A stretch of DNA of 64,000 nt. Source: Bacillus sp. V5-8f. GTDB taxonomy: Bacteria; Bacillota; Bacilli; Bacillales; DSM-1321. Made by a program: the position numbers and the translations under genes. The notes beneath the pieces were generated by a model that did no database searches, was not told the origin of the DNA, and saw only the letters and a list, made by a program, of their open reading frames with translations. Positions 53,393 through 62,696 of this stretch are shown here, piece by piece; position 1 is the stretch's first letter, and every line of letters begins with the position of its first letter. The stretch lies in NCBI RefSeq assembly GCF_002863565.1, contig NZ_PGUW01000011.1, forward strand, positions 155,947 through 219,946, written 5' to 3'.

Positions 53393-53572
53393 TTACCGTA
53401 TTTCCTTTGATTCTTCATTATAATGTTCGCTCAAATAAGGGTTTTCAGTTGTTGCATAGTTGACAGAGAGAAGACTGATATCCGGATCCAGGCCGTATAA
53501 ACCTTTTTCCAGCTTATCCACTGATTCCCCGCTTTCAAACTGCGGTTCTTTCTCTTTATCATATACCATCAT
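53393..53572 (-). CDS. small hypothetical protein, 59 residues
   Basis: Acidic, soluble protein: MVYDKEKEPQFESGESVDKL, then EKGLYGLDPDISLLSVNYAT. It is unrecognised. The frame extends to 53617, but AGGAGGGTGAAG stands directly before the double ATG at 53572, so this is the likely start. Divergent from the glycosyltransferase gene. Confidence 0.65.
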   Translation of the reverse strand: MMVYDKEKEPQFESGESVDKLEKGLYGLDPDISLLSVNYATTENPYLSEHYNEESKEIR

Positions 53573-53676
53573 CTTCACCCTCCTATTGGTTGGACTTTCT
53601 TGCACTACAACATACATTTCCCTTAAAAAATATAAATATACCGCTGCATTTTTACGTAGCTTTTTAGGAGAGAGTT

Positions 53677-54654
53677 ATGCATATATTATTTTTTGCTCCC
53701 TATTTTAACCAGCCAAGAGGAAATTCTACCACAATCAAAAGAATAGTTCATTTCCTGCATAAGGAAAATATAAATACATCGGTCATCCCTTATTTAGAGA
53801 AGGATAATTGGTACTTTCCGAAAGCTGATATCTATCATATTCTGCATGCGACCCGTTTCTTGAAATGGTCCCGGGAGAATGGGTTCGTGTTGGACCGGCC
53901 TTACGTGGTCACGATGGGCGGTACGGATATCAATATTGATTTGCAGAAAGATATGGACAATGAAATGTTTGCCTTCCTGGACAATGCCAAATATATTACC
54001 GTGTTTACGGAGGATGCAAAGGAAAAAGTGAATCATTTATCCGCGAAATGGATGGAAAAAACGATTGTCATTCCTCAAGGCGTTTCGCTGCCGTGGAATA
54101 TTTCAAAAGGGGGCCAGGAAATGAAACCTTGCATTCTTCTCCCTGCTGGTTTACGTCCGGTTAAGGATGTTCTTCACGTTCTTCCTGCGCTAGATCGGCT
54201 AACAAAGGACTATACTGGCATCGATTTCACTATTCTTGGAGCAAATTTGGACGAGAGTGTTTTTATGGAGGTCCAAAGAGCGGCAAGCATGAGAAAGTGG
54301 ATGAAGTATGCAGGTGTCGTTCCTTATGAGGTTATGAAGATTTGGTATGAACAAGCCCAAATCGTCATAAACACTTCCCAATCGGAAGGCCAGTCCCTTG
54401 CTTTGATGGAAGCTATGGCAATGGGCCGCCCTGTTATCGCGCGTAAAAATGAAGCCAATGAGGCTTTGATCAGTCATGGTAAGACTGGCTGGCTTTATGA
54501 CACCATGCCTGAATTTGCCGAAGCAGTCGAAACGATTGTCAACGAACGTGACTTGAGAGACAAGGTGGTCCACCAAGCCAAGGAATGGATATTAAAATAT
54601 TATTCACCGGAAAAAGAGGCCAGGGAATATAAAAGGTTGTATCATACTATATGA
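53677..54654 (+). CDS. GT4-type glycosyltransferase
   Basis: 325 residues, a GT-B fold transferase of the GT4 family. N-terminal domain: MHILFFAPYFNQPRGNSTTI and GGTDINI; C-terminal nucleotide-sugar-binding domain: ILLPAGLRPVKDVLHVLPAL, then NTSQSEGQSLALMEAMAMGR with the EGQSLALMEAMA signature of retaining transferases. Soluble; donor and acceptor unknown. ATG follows TTAGGAGAGAG. Alone, with no polysaccharide operon near. The full Rossmann-like fold is present, so it appears active. Confidence 0.87.
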   Translation: MHILFFAPYFNQPRGNSTTIKRIVHFLHKENINTSVIPYLEKDNWYFPKADIYHILHATRFLKWSRENGFVLDRPYVVTMGGTDINIDLQKDMDNEMFAFLDNAKYITVFTEDAKEKVNHLSAKWMEKTIVIPQGVSLPWNISKGGQEMKPCILLPAGLRPVKDVLHVLPALDRLTKDYTGIDFTILGANLDESVFMEVQRAASMRKWMKYAGVVPYEVMKIWYEQAQIVINTSQSEGQSLALMEAMAMGRPVIARKNEANEALISHGKTGWLYDTMPEFAEAVETIVNERDLRDKVVHQAKEWILKYYSPEKEAREYKRLYHTI

Positions 54655-54762
54655 TATGACCTATGTATAAACACTTATAATCTCTAAGCCCTGGAGTTTT
54701 TCTTGGCATAGTATGTGTCCTCCTAAAATACATTGATGATATGGCACGCATGAGGAGGATAC

Positions 54763-55422
54763 ATGCACATGGAAATTAGTATTACACACGTCAAGAAAAA
54801 GGCCCTGTCAGCTTTACACGGAAAATGGGGAAAGGGTGTACTGCTTACCTTTATATTATTCTTCATAACAGCCATAGTGCCGGCCATTATTGAGATTATG
54901 GTAAGCGGAGGGTTCTCCAACTGGTTAAGTCAGGAGCGAGTGCCGGTTGCAGCGGATGTTATTAATATTGTTATCGCTATCATTTTAATTCCGTTATCCG
55001 TATCTGCTTATTGGTTTTTTTTATCGATTGCAAGAATGGAAAGACCTTTGGTTTCAGAAGTGTTTGGTGTATATAAGGATGGAAAAGCCTCCCTCCAATT
55101 AATTCTGGTTTCACTCTTAATGGGAATCTTCGTATTTTTATGGTCTTTACTGCTTATCATTCCTGGAATTATCAAGTCACTTTCCTACTCGCAAACTTTC
55201 TTTATCATGAGGGATCATCCGGAATACTCGCCATTACAAGCAATAAGCGAAAGTAAGCGGAGAATGAAAGGATTCAAGTGGAAGTACTTTTTGATGAACC
55301 TAAGTTTTATCGGCTGGGGCATTCTTTGTGTTTTTACAATGGGGATTGGTTTTTTATGGCTTGCTCCTTATATATCAACCTCCATGGCAGCATTTTATAA
55401 TGAATTAATAGAGGTGGAATGA
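54763..55422 (+). CDS. DUF975-family membrane protein
   Basis: 219 residues with about four to five hydrophobic segments. Landmarks are KKKALSALHGKWGKGVLLTF at the start and SYSQTFFIMRDHPEYSPLQAI, then SKRRMKGFKWKYFLMNLSFI, which are typical of DUF975. Function unknown; found in many Firmicutes. GAGGAGG precedes the ATG; a second ATG two codons on is equally possible. A strong terminator follows at 55461. Confidence 0.83.
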   Translation: MHMEISITHVKKKALSALHGKWGKGVLLTFILFFITAIVPAIIEIMVSGGFSNWLSQERVPVAADVINIVIAIILIPLSVSAYWFFLSIARMERPLVSEVFGVYKDGKASLQLILVSLLMGIFVFLWSLLLIIPGIIKSLSYSQTFFIMRDHPEYSPLQAISESKRRMKGFKWKYFLMNLSFIGWGILCVFTMGIGFLWLAPYISTSMAAFYNELIEVE

Positions 55423-55460
55423 CCGGTTAGTGAAGGGAACGGGAGAAGTTTTCTTCATGT

Positions 55461-55526
55461 AAAGGGCTATATGGCGGAGTGGATGGGAGTGAAAGCGAAA
55501 TCCACTTTTTCCATGTAGCCCTTTTT
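55461..55526 (+). terminator. long-stem terminator of the DUF975 gene
   Basis: AAAGGGCTA (55461-55469) pairs with TAGCCCTTT (55516-55524) with an inner hairpin GAGTGGAT/ATCCACTT, then TTCT. Confidence 0.75.
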
Positions 55527-55615
55527 CTGCCTCAGGAAAATTTGTGAATTAGTAATTTAATGAAGTATATCACTATTTCTATCATGACTGTAAAATAAGA
55601 GGAGGGGGGAATGTA

Positions 55616-55768
55616 TTGAAGGTATTTGTCGGCTCAATTATTGTTGTGATTTTATTATGTATAGGGATCTGGTTGTTGTTATCACCTTCATTTAAAAAGG
55701 TCGGTGATACAGCCCGAAAGGTAAAAAAGAAATTAAGGGAGGACAAAGATGGAAACGGCAACAAATAA
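55616..55768 (+). CDS. small single-span membrane protein, 50 residues
   Basis: TTG start with GAGGAGGGGGG upstream, giving KVFVGSIIVVILLCIGIWLL as a membrane helix, then a basic tail (KKVGDTARKVKKKLREDKDG). It overlaps the start of the SPFH gene by 20 bases, so translation is probably coupled. Unrecognised, but position and overlap suggest a partner subunit of the SPFH protein. Confidence 0.65.
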   Translation: MKVFVGSIIVVILLCIGIWLLLSPSFKKVGDTARKVKKKLREDKDGNGNK

Positions 55769-56582
55769 AAAGAGAAAAAATGGTAAAGTTATCGGCGGCA
55801 TTATTGTCGGTGCAGCCATTATGCTTGCAGTCTTTATCACTACATTATTTATCGAGAAAATCCCAAATGGCTATGTGGGAGTTGTTTACAGCCCTAACGG
55901 AGGGGTTCAAGATGAGACGCTTGGCCAGGGCTGGCACCTTGTGGGCTTATTTGACAAAGTGACAATCTATCCTGTAAGAATGCAAACCGTTAACTATAAT
56001 GATATCCAAGTCGCTACTTCGGACGGTAAAAACGTAACGATCGATTTTGCGTATAATTATAGTATCCAGCCAGACAAGGTAGTAGATGTATTTAATAAGT
56101 TCGGCCCGATCGAGGTTGAACAAATAGAGGATTCGTATTTAAGGACACGGCTTTGGGATGCCGGGCGTAAAGCCATCGCTAAGTATTCGGTTATAGACAC
56201 TTACGGGGAAAAATCTTCGGAAGCGGCTGTCGACGTACAAAAGATCTTTGCGGATGACATTCTTGAGTTGGGATTTGCAGTAGATAACTTGACTCTAGGT
56301 GTACCTAAACCGGATAAAGCCACACAGGCGGCGATTGATAAGCGGGTGGAGGCAGCACAGGAGCTGGAAAGGAAGCAGATAGAGCTGAAAATTGCCAAAG
56401 CAGAAGCGGAGAAAAAACAAATTGAAGCAAAAGGAATCGCTGATTACAACGAAACGATAAAAAAATCGATATCTAAAGAAGTCATCCAAAATAAATGGAT
56501 AGAGAAATGGGACGGTAAGATGCCGAAAGCAACTGGGTCCAACCAGATGATTCAGATTCCTATTGACGAGAGTCAAAAGTGA
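55749..56582 (+). CDS. SPFH/prohibitin-like membrane protein
   Basis: 277 residues. One N-terminal transmembrane helix (about 14-34) and an SPFH domain (about 36-200) with PNGYVGVVYSPNGGVQDETL, GQGWHLVGLFDKVTIYPVRM and the DSYLRTRLWDAG segment; a helical C-terminus (about 200-250; ELERKQIELKIAKAEAEKKQ) for oligomerisation. Prohibitin/flotillin relatives form membrane scaffolds. ATG has AGGGAGG upstream. It overlaps the 50-residue membrane gene. Confidence 0.85.
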   Translation: METATNKKRKNGKVIGGIIVGAAIMLAVFITTLFIEKIPNGYVGVVYSPNGGVQDETLGQGWHLVGLFDKVTIYPVRMQTVNYNDIQVATSDGKNVTIDFAYNYSIQPDKVVDVFNKFGPIEVEQIEDSYLRTRLWDAGRKAIAKYSVIDTYGEKSSEAAVDVQKIFADDILELGFAVDNLTLGVPKPDKATQAAIDKRVEAAQELERKQIELKIAKAEAEKKQIEAKGIADYNETIKKSISKEVIQNKWIEKWDGKMPKATGSNQMIQIPIDESQK

Positions 56583-56656
56583 GCAAATAGAACTGGGGTT
56601 AATATGGGTCTGTAAAATCAGGCCCTTTTTATCGTGGGGAAATTTGAAGAGAAAGA

Positions 56657-56685
56657 AGAGGTATCCGTCAAATATGGATACCTCT
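56657..56685. terminator. bidirectional terminator between SPFH and katA
   Basis: AGAGGTATCC pairs with GGATACCTCT around a 9-base loop between the two converging genes. Confidence 0.8.
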
Positions 56686-56753
56686 AATTGAGAATATGAG
56701 AATGAAAATGAGAATTTATAGTATACTATATTTTTTATCAATTTAGCTACTGA

Positions 56754-58208
56754 CTATACTTGAACTGGTACTGACAACCCAAGACCTTGCGCAACGCGAG
56801 TTCCATATTCTGGATCAGCTTTAAAGAAGTGCTGGATTTGGCGAAGCTTAATTTCTTCAAGGGCAACTGGCTTCATAGCTCCTACGATATTTTCCACCAA
56901 GCGTGCGCGCTCTTCTTCACTCATCAGGCGGTATAAGTCACCTGCTTGTGTATAGTGGTCATTATGGTCATAGGCAACACTTTCAGCAACACCAGAGATT
57001 GGAAGCGCTGAAGTTTTATGTTCAGGAGCTTCTTTTGGTCCGCTAAAGCTGTTTGGTTCATAATATACAGAACCTCCGCCATTGCTGTCGAAACGCATTT
57101 GTCCATCACGCTGATAGTTGTTCACTTCAGCTTTTGGACGGTTGATTGGAAGGGCATTATGGTTTGCCCCAACACGGTAGCGGTGTGCATCTGAATATGC
57201 GAACAGACGGCCTTGCAGCATCTTGTCCGGAGACGCTTCGATACCAGGTACGAAAGATCCTGGTGAGAATGTAGCCTGTTCTACTTCAGCGAAGTAGTTT
57301 TCAGGATTTCTGTTTAATACCATACGTCCAACTTCCATTAACGGGTAGTCTTTTTGTGACCAAACTTTTGTTACATCGAATGGATCGAAGCGGTAAGTAT
57401 TTGCATCCTCAAGTGGCATGATTTGTACATATAGCTTCCAAGCCGGGAAGTCGCCGTTTTCGATGGCATTGAATAGATCCTCTGTATGGTAATCAGGGTT
57501 TTCCCCTGCAAGCTTGGCAGCAAGGTTTACATCAAGGTTTTTAATGCCTTGTTCTGTCTTGAAATGGTATTTCACCCATGCGCCTTCGCCTTTTTCGTTC
57601 ACCCATTTGAATGTATGGCTTCCGAAACCGTGCATATGGCGCAATGTTGCAGGAATACCACGGTCAGACATCAAAATAGTTACCTGATGGAGAGATTCTG
57701 GAGAAAGTGACCAGAAATCCCATACGGCTGTAGGATTCTTTAAGTGAGTTTTTGGATCCCTCTTTTGAGTATGAATAAAGTCAGGGAATTTAATCGCATC
57801 ACGAATGAAGAAAACTGGTGTATTGTTTCCGACCAAGTCATAATTTCCTTCTTCTGTGTAAAATTTAACGGCAAAACCGCGCGGGTCACGGACAGTATCG
57901 GCAGAACCAAGTTCACCGGCAACAGTTGAAAAACGGATGAACATTGGTGTGCGCTTCCCTACTTCAGAGAGGAACGCAGCCTTTGTGTATTTGGAAACAT
58001 CGTTTGTGACTTCGAAGTAACCATGTGCACCGGCACCTTTAGCGTGCACAACACGCTCAGGAACACGTTCTCTGTTAAAATGAGCAAGCTTTTCAAGAAG
58101 GTGGACATCCTGGATCAATGTAGGACCGCGCTGGCCTGCTGTCTGGGAGTTTTGGTTATCGCCTACCGGGGCTCCCCAACTGGTGGTGAGATGTTTATTC
58201 GTACTCAT
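56754..58208 (-). CDS. katA: haem catalase
   Basis: Monofunctional small-subunit catalase, 484 residues, which splits hydrogen peroxide. Visible: distal His in [13 protein letters not shown] (about residue 50-62), [20 protein letters not shown], distal Asn region [20 protein letters not shown], and proximal haem-ligand Tyr in [15 protein letters not shown]. Codon use is strongly biased, as expected for a highly expressed gene. ATG 58208 is preferred over the ATA/ATG four codons upstream since AGAGGTGAT precedes it at proper distance. A perfect PerR box lies about 75 bases upstream, so peroxide induction by PerR is expected. Confidence 0.95.
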   Translation of the reverse strand: MSTNKHLTTSWGAPVGDNQNSQTAGQRGPTLIQDVHLLEKLAHFNRERVPERVVHAKGAGAHGYFEVTNDVSKYTKAAFLSEVGKRTPMFIRFSTVAGELGSADTVRDPRGFAVKFYTEEGNYDLVGNNTPVFFIRDAIKFPDFIHTQKRDPKTHLKNPTAVWDFWSLSPESLHQVTILMSDRGIPATLRHMHGFGSHTFKWVNEKGEGAWVKYHFKTEQGIKNLDVNLAAKLAGENPDYHTEDLFNAIENGDFPAWKLYVQIMPLEDANTYRFDPFDVTKVWSQKDYPLMEVGRMVLNRNPENYFAEVEQATFSPGSFVPGIEASPDKMLQGRLFAYSDAHRYRVGANHNALPINRPKAEVNNYQRDGQMRFDSNGGGSVYYEPNSFSGPKEAPEHKTSALPISGVAESVAYDHNDHYTQAGDLYRLMSEEERARLVENIVGAMKPVALEEIKLRQIQHFFKADPEYGTRVAQGLGLSVPVQV

Positions 58209-58282
58209 AAAAAGGATCACCTCTAATAGATTTTTTAATATATGCTTATAATAGCATTTAGTAAAAAAAAATCAATACTTTT

Positions 58283-58297
58283 TTATAATAATTATAA
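58283..58297. promoter_or_regulatory. PerR box upstream of katA
   Basis: TTATAATAATTATAA is a 15-of-15 match to the PerR consensus TTATAATnATTATAA. It lies 75 bases upstream of the katA ATG, next to a TTGATT -35-like box read on the minus strand (about 58270-58275). Confidence 0.9.
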
Positions 58298-58658
58298 ATA
58301 AATAAGTAGTTTAAAGGTAGATCAGTTTTTCCTTCTGGTAACTGGGGAACAAGCATATCTCATCTTTATAACTGCCGAGTGTAGACTGTTTAATTAGTTT
58401 TATCAACATAATAAGAAAGATTAAGAGGAAGGAGGATACTGAGCAGAAATACTTTATAAAAGAAAAATAACCCCTATACACGGGGTTACGTAAATGCATT
58501 TTTATTAATTAAACTATGCTAGAGGCTGTAGTTGAGAATTGACAAGCAGGGGGGTTAGTCCCTTTAAACTCGTAGAGACTTCAAGAAACATTTATTTACT
58601 TTTCCCTCGCTGCCGGCCGGATGCTCATACGGGTGATAATTGACAGCCGCAATCCTAA
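58298..58658. other. region between the katA promoter and the Gln-rich gene
   Basis: No gene is supported. It holds GGAAGGAGG at 58428-58436 followed by no frame longer than a few codons, a hairpin TAACCCC/CGGGGTTA at 58468-58488, and a degenerate GGGGGGTTAGTCCC remnant of the palindromic repeat family at about 58550. This looks like the remains of one short gene with its terminator. Confidence 0.45.
58468..58488. terminator. hairpin, orphan terminator
   Basis: TAACCCC pairs with GGGGTTA around TATACAC; there is an A-rich 5' flank (AGAAAAA), thus a U-run only on the minus strand. No gene is directly assigned. Confidence 0.5.
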
Positions 58659-58913
58659 TTAAAATGTTTGTTGTTGCTGAAGCTGCATCAGACATTGCTG
58701 TGCAAGCTGCTGAATTTGTTGCAGCTGTTGGACAGCATTCATTTCCCGCTGTGCAAATACTTGGGCTTGCATTCCGAATTGAGCCCCATTTTGTTGTTGC
58801 TGAAATAGCATTGCATTCTGTCTTTCCTGTTGTTGCAAGATTTGGGCAACCTGTTGAATTTGCTGAAGCGATTGTTGTGCCGCGATTGCAGCTTGATAAA
58901 TTTGTTGTGGCAT
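58659..58913 (-). CDS. Gln-rich small protein, 84 residues
   Basis: About 38 percent Gln, e.g. MPQQIYQAAIAAQQSLQQIQ, and a C-terminal QLAQQCLMQLQQQQTF; helical by composition, no signal. Start ATG with AGGAGTGAAGAGG. Short Gln-rich proteins beside SASP genes are common in Bacillaceae spores, and the SASP gene starts 376 bases upstream on the same strand. Function unknown. Confidence 0.7.
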   Translation of the reverse strand: MPQQIYQAAIAAQQSLQQIQQVAQILQQQERQNAMLFQQQQNGAQFGMQAQVFAQREMNAVQQLQQIQQLAQQCLMQLQQQQTF

Positions 58914-59066
58914 TCCTCTTCACTCCTAATCCATTTTTTAGTACAAGATATAGAATGGCCTTTTGAACTTAAAAATATTCCAGGGCATGATCCATGTTTC
59001 AAGACGAATGAAGGCTGCCTGCTTTCACAGGCAACCAATCCATATATCATTAGGTTTTATTGATGC

Positions 59067-59291
59067 TTAACGAGAAGAGTTCGGTGGTGCAACTTGTCCA
59101 GACAATTGGGATTGAGCTGTAGCGATCAGACGTTTTACGATTTCACCGCCTACTGAACCGTTTGCACGCGCTGTTTGGTCAGCTCCAAGCTCAAACCCAA
59201 ACTCAGCTGCGATTTCATACTTCAGCTGCTCAATTGCCATTTCTGCACTTTGTACTAAAAGGCGATTGCGGCCTCCACGACGATTAGACAT
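59067..59291 (-). CDS. alpha/beta-type small acid-soluble spore protein (2)
   Basis: 74 residues, second SASP of the window. Core: [40 protein letters not shown] and [13 protein letters not shown], both conserved blocks with the protease cleavage site between them. It differs from the one at 42572 mainly in a longer Arg-rich start (SNRRGGRNR) and a longer tail. GAGGAGGTGACG precedes the ATG. Confidence 0.93.
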   Translation of the reverse strand: MSNRRGGRNRLLVQSAEMAIEQLKYEIAAEFGFELGADQTARANGSVGGEIVKRLIATAQSQLSGQVAPPNSSR

Positions 59292-59570
59292 GTTTCGTCA
59301 CCTCCTCATTACCTATGTTCTCTTATTGTTAAAAACAAATGCATTCAAAATTTGGGAATACGTATCGTTGAACAATTCTACTATTATAAGATGTTAATTG
59401 TTTTTCCCCACTTGAAAGTATATTCGGTTGCCAAGGGAGGTGGGGAACAGATCCAAAATGCGTTCATTCTTAAGGAGGATTTGCAAAAATACTATTAATG
59501 AAATATTTGATTAAGTTAAGGAAGTACTGACATCCTGTTTGATTTACATAGGGAAAAGGAGAAGTAACGA

Positions 59571-59817
59571 TGGATGGAAGAAAGATTCGGGAGTTACGAA
59601 GGGAAAGAAACATTTCAATAACAGAACTGGCGGAATTCATGTAATTCAAAAAAATCGCAAAGGAACTACAAGTAGATGTTCATTCTTTATTAATAACGAT
59701 CAAACAAAACCAAATCCCGTCCGTTTAGATAAAGAAGTCATTGATCTGGCAATGGAAATGAACAAATCCAATATTGATAAGGAAAAGCTGCGACAGTTAA
59801 TACAGTTGTTAAAATGA
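59571..59817 (+). pseudogene. SinR-like regulator, decayed
   Basis: ATG 59571 with AAAAGGAGAAG gives MDGRKIRELRRERNISITEL then AEFM and a stop, the start of a SinR/Xre-type helix-turn-helix. In another frame follows FKKIAKELQVDVHSLLI, the end of the DNA-binding domain, and in a third DKEVIDLAMEMNKSNIDKEK with LRQLIQLLK, like the SinR C-terminal dimerisation (and SinI-binding) helices. The middle of the DNA-binding domain, including the recognition helix, is deleted. It stands just upstream of the sipW-tasA remnants. Confidence 0.78.
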
Positions 59818-60034
59818 AGGCTGCAAATCGGTAGGTAAACTATTGATTTGCAGCCTTTATTTTTTTATTCCGCATTAACCGTCAGTAGGTTCCGACTGAA
59901 GAAAACCTTCTTTATGTTACTGCAGCTTTTCTATACTTTCTTCATCATTTTATTTCTTTTCTACATAAGTAAAGTCAACTCTCCATAACTGGAAATCAAA
60001 TTATTCTTTATTTATAAGGAAACAAGCGATAATT

Positions 60035-60237
60035 GTTCTTTATTAAGAATATTAGGCCGTTTTAGGGGTTTTTCAAACAATTAACCATGATATATACTCA
60101 ATTCATGAGTTCTTTACAAAGAACAAACTAAACCGATAAAACGGATGATTAAGGAAGTTGTTCGCTGTATTCTACCATAAACCTTTAGAGGTTTGTTCGT
60201 AATCTAGTAAAAAATAAGTTTGTTCACTTGTAAGAAC
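60035..60237. promoter_or_regulatory. SinR-like boxes upstream of the sipW pseudogene
   Basis: Matches to GTTCTYT: 60035-60041 (GTTCTTT), a perfect palindrome GTTCTTTACAAAGAAC at 60109-60124, and a further inverted pair GTTC...GAAC at 60222-60237 (TTTGTTCACTTGTAAGAACAAA core). Two more partial GTTCG sites lie at 60160 and 60195. This is the density expected of a SinR-controlled matrix promoter. The consensus GTTCTYT is the published one for B. subtilis SinR. Confidence 0.72.
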
Positions 60238-60501
60238 AAACGAAGGAGTTTAGGAGCATCATAGGCTTGCTGTTAGAGCAAATATGTGGATTGACCATTG
60301 GGACAGGCAATTTAGATTGAAACATGGCGGTCAATGATTTAGAGGATATAGAAAGTAAAAAAGAAGCAGGATACAGCAATGATTGAGGGTTCAACAGTAA
60401 CAGTGAAGAAAGCTGAGAAGATTAATGAGGTTGAAGGAGAAGAGATTGATTCTTTAGCTATAAATAAGACAGTAAACAGATTAAATAAAAGGCGGGGAAA
60501 A

Positions 60502-61071
60502 ATGAAAAAGGTAATGAAACTCACCAGTAGCGCAATTAGTTTTCTACTATTCTTAGTTCTTATAGCAATGATTTTTATGGTTATTTCTTCGAAGGCATCG
60601 GGCGGAGAACCACAAGTATTTGGATACCACTAAAATCAGTTCTCTCAGGTTCGATGGAGCCGACATTTAAAACCGGCTCGATTATAGCCATCAAACCGGT
60701 AGAAGATGCAACCAGCTTAAAAGAAAGGCGATGTGATTACATTCCAGGAGCAAGAAGACAAGGTTGTAACTCACAGAATCATTGAGGTCATCAAAAATGG
60801 TGAAAACACCATGTATCAAACAAAAGGTGACTATAATGAAGACGCTGATACTCAGCCAGTATTAGCACCAAATGTAATTGGAACATACACAGGTTTCACG
60901 ATCCCTTATCTGGGATATTTCATAGATTTTGCTCAATCCAGCAAAGGAACAGCTATCTTGCTTATCGTACCAGGTGTACTGTTACTCCTTTACTCTGCGA
61001 TCACCATCGTTGGAGCACTAAGAGAACTCGACAAAACAAGCAAGAATCAGGAAACTGAAAAACCAGCTTAA
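60502..61071 (+). pseudogene. sipW: signal peptidase I of the SipW (ER-type) group, frameshifted
   Basis: SipW processes the matrix proteins TasA and TapA. The frame starts MKKVMKLTSSAISFLLFLVL (membrane helix), continues ASGGEPQVFGYH, then shifts (near 60632) to LKSVLSGSMEPTFKTGSIIA with the catalytic Ser of SGSMEP, and shifts again (near 60722) to ITFQEQEDKVVTHRIIEVIK with the catalytic His of the ER-type enzymes, and ends with a C-terminal helix (TAILLIVPGVLLLLYSAITI). Two frameshifts inactivate it. An upstream open stretch (60379-60501) has no family similarity. Confidence 0.88.
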
Positions 61072-61098
61072 GATTGATTGTACTCCTTGGAAACGTGA

Positions 61099-61899
61099 GG
61101 GTTCAATTTAGTAGGCGGCGGAACTTGGGCAGCATTCATTGACACGGCAAAAATCAACAACCATTTTGCGTCAGGGGAACTAGATCTGGCTGTTGGAAAA
61201 AGTGGTTCTAAACCTATTAGCTTTGACCTTAGCAACTTGAAACCTGGTGACAATGTACAAAGGATTTTTAAATTAAACAATGCCGGTACATTAGCAATTA
61301 AAGAGGTGTTGTTGGATACCACTGCTGGTAACTTTTTTGATGGTGGAGATAAGTCTTCTCAATACCGAATTTTTATCTCAGTTTGTAGTTAACTTTGCAC
61401 AAGTTGATGGTGAATCTACTCATTGAGAGCCTAGAAATAACGTTGTTAAATCTAACGAAACATTAACTTTAGCCGATCTAGTTGGAGGTCCATCTGTATA
61501 TGGTGATAAAATTAAAAATGAGTATAAAGGTGCAGGCGGTAAAATCAATCTTGCTCCACTAACAGTAGCTGCAGGGGCAGAGGCTGAAAGAGGTATCCCT
61601 GTAAATCCTGTAGACAGTGATGAAGTGTTTATTCAGATTACCTATAAGAACGAGCTTGCAAAAGATGCTAACGGCGAATATCTCCAAAACAAATATATAA
61701 TGACAAAATTGACTTTTTCTTCAACCTTGAAGCAACTCAATGGGATGTTGTACATGTAGATACTCACAACGGTAATGGTGCTGTGAACAATGGTGTACAA
61801 AGTTCTTCAGAGGGGCCTAATACACCTGATCCAAAAACTATAGATGCAATACTAGGACATACTCAAGAAACAACAGAAGTAAACGCCGACGACCAATAA
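61099..61899 (+). pseudogene. tasA: TasA/CalY-type matrix protein, decayed
   Basis: The reading runs LVGGGTWAAFIDTAKINNHF, then ASGELDLAVGKSGSKPISFD and LSNLKPGDNVQRIFKLNNAG, the camelysin/TasA pattern (GTWAAFND is the SipW cleavage region). It lacks the start and most of the signal peptide and then shows a frameshift near 61362 (QFVVNFAQVDGEST), a stop at about 61424, continuing NNVVKSNETLTLADLVGG, and another shift near 61700 to VHVDTHNGNGAV, ending EVNADDQ. At least one truncation, two frameshifts and one nonsense codon. The biofilm fibre gene is dead. Confidence 0.87.
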
Positions 61900-61978
61900 T
61901 TTATGAAATTTTTTCTATTCATGTCATGAATTTTTTTTACATAAGCGAGCCATTTCTCAAAGTAAGGAAGGTTAAACA

Positions 61979-62605
61979 ATGAGGAGTATTCTTTTAACAA
62001 TCACTATCCTATTATTATGTTCACCGATACAAGTGTTTAGTGAAGCTAACACTGAAGAGGCTAATTCATTAGAAGAAGCCGACATCTCAGAGGCACAAGA
62101 AGTTCTTTTTAATGTCAGCAACTTTAAGCCAGGAGATTCCTTTACACAAGTTCTTATTGTTAAAAACAGTGGGCAAGAAGATTTTGAATATAATGCAAAA
62201 AGTAATTTCACTGCTGGATATAAGGATCTTTATGAACAATTACTAGTGAAAGTAGAAGATGCTAATAAAACAGTTCTATACGAAGGTTCATTGTCTAGTT
62301 TCAGTAAATTTGCTTCACGGTCTTTAGTGAGTGGCGGCACAGAAGATTTATTTTTTACGATTGTAATTCCTGATTTAGATAATAAATTTCAAGGTACCTT
62401 CTGTGAATTCGAATTTGGATTATATGTTGAAGGGACAATCGGTGGTATTCTACCGGCTGATGGCCCAAAGGTTCCGAGTATAGGACCTGGTATGACTGAT
62501 GAGATTATAACAAGCACAAGTGCAGCTTTATTTACAGGTGGAATGATGTTTTACCTGCTTCAGAGAAGAAGAAAACAAATTAAGAATAATGAAATCCGAC
62601 CTTGA
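61979..62605 (+). CDS. exported C-terminally anchored protein of the matrix locus
   Basis: 208 residues, intact. Signal peptide (about 1-20, MRSILLTITILLLCSPIQVF, then SEAN), an extracellular domain with VLFNVSNFKPGDSFTQVLIV and KNSGQEDFEYNAKSNFTAG, a pattern of beta-sandwich proteins in which TasA-like sequences also have NLKPGD before a beta-strand, a short Pro/Gly linker (LPADGPKVPSIGPGMTDE) and a C-terminal transmembrane helix with a basic tail (YLLQRRRKQIKN). The end looks like an LPxTG-type anchor in layout, but there is no clean LPxTG motif. ATG with AAGGAAGGTT. It follows the dead tasA, so it is the survivor of the operon. Confidence 0.7.
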   Translation: MRSILLTITILLLCSPIQVFSEANTEEANSLEEADISEAQEVLFNVSNFKPGDSFTQVLIVKNSGQEDFEYNAKSNFTAGYKDLYEQLLVKVEDANKTVLYEGSLSSFSKFASRSLVSGGTEDLFFTIVIPDLDNKFQGTFCEFEFGLYVEGTIGGILPADGPKVPSIGPGMTDEIITSTSAALFTGGMMFYLLQRRRKQIKNNEIRP

Positions 62606-62696
62606 TGAAATGTTACATAAAATTGAGGTCTTTTTGTGTTTTTGATTTACTAACTGTATCAAATCCTTTCAGTTGATTTTAAGCGAGAATTAATTT

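Noticed and set aside
60379..60501. N-terminal extension of the SipW frame (MIEGSTVTVKK...)
   Set aside because: SipW proteins start near MKKVMKL; the upstream part has no similarity I recognise and no ribosome binding site, so it is probably spacer between the SinR boxes and the gene.
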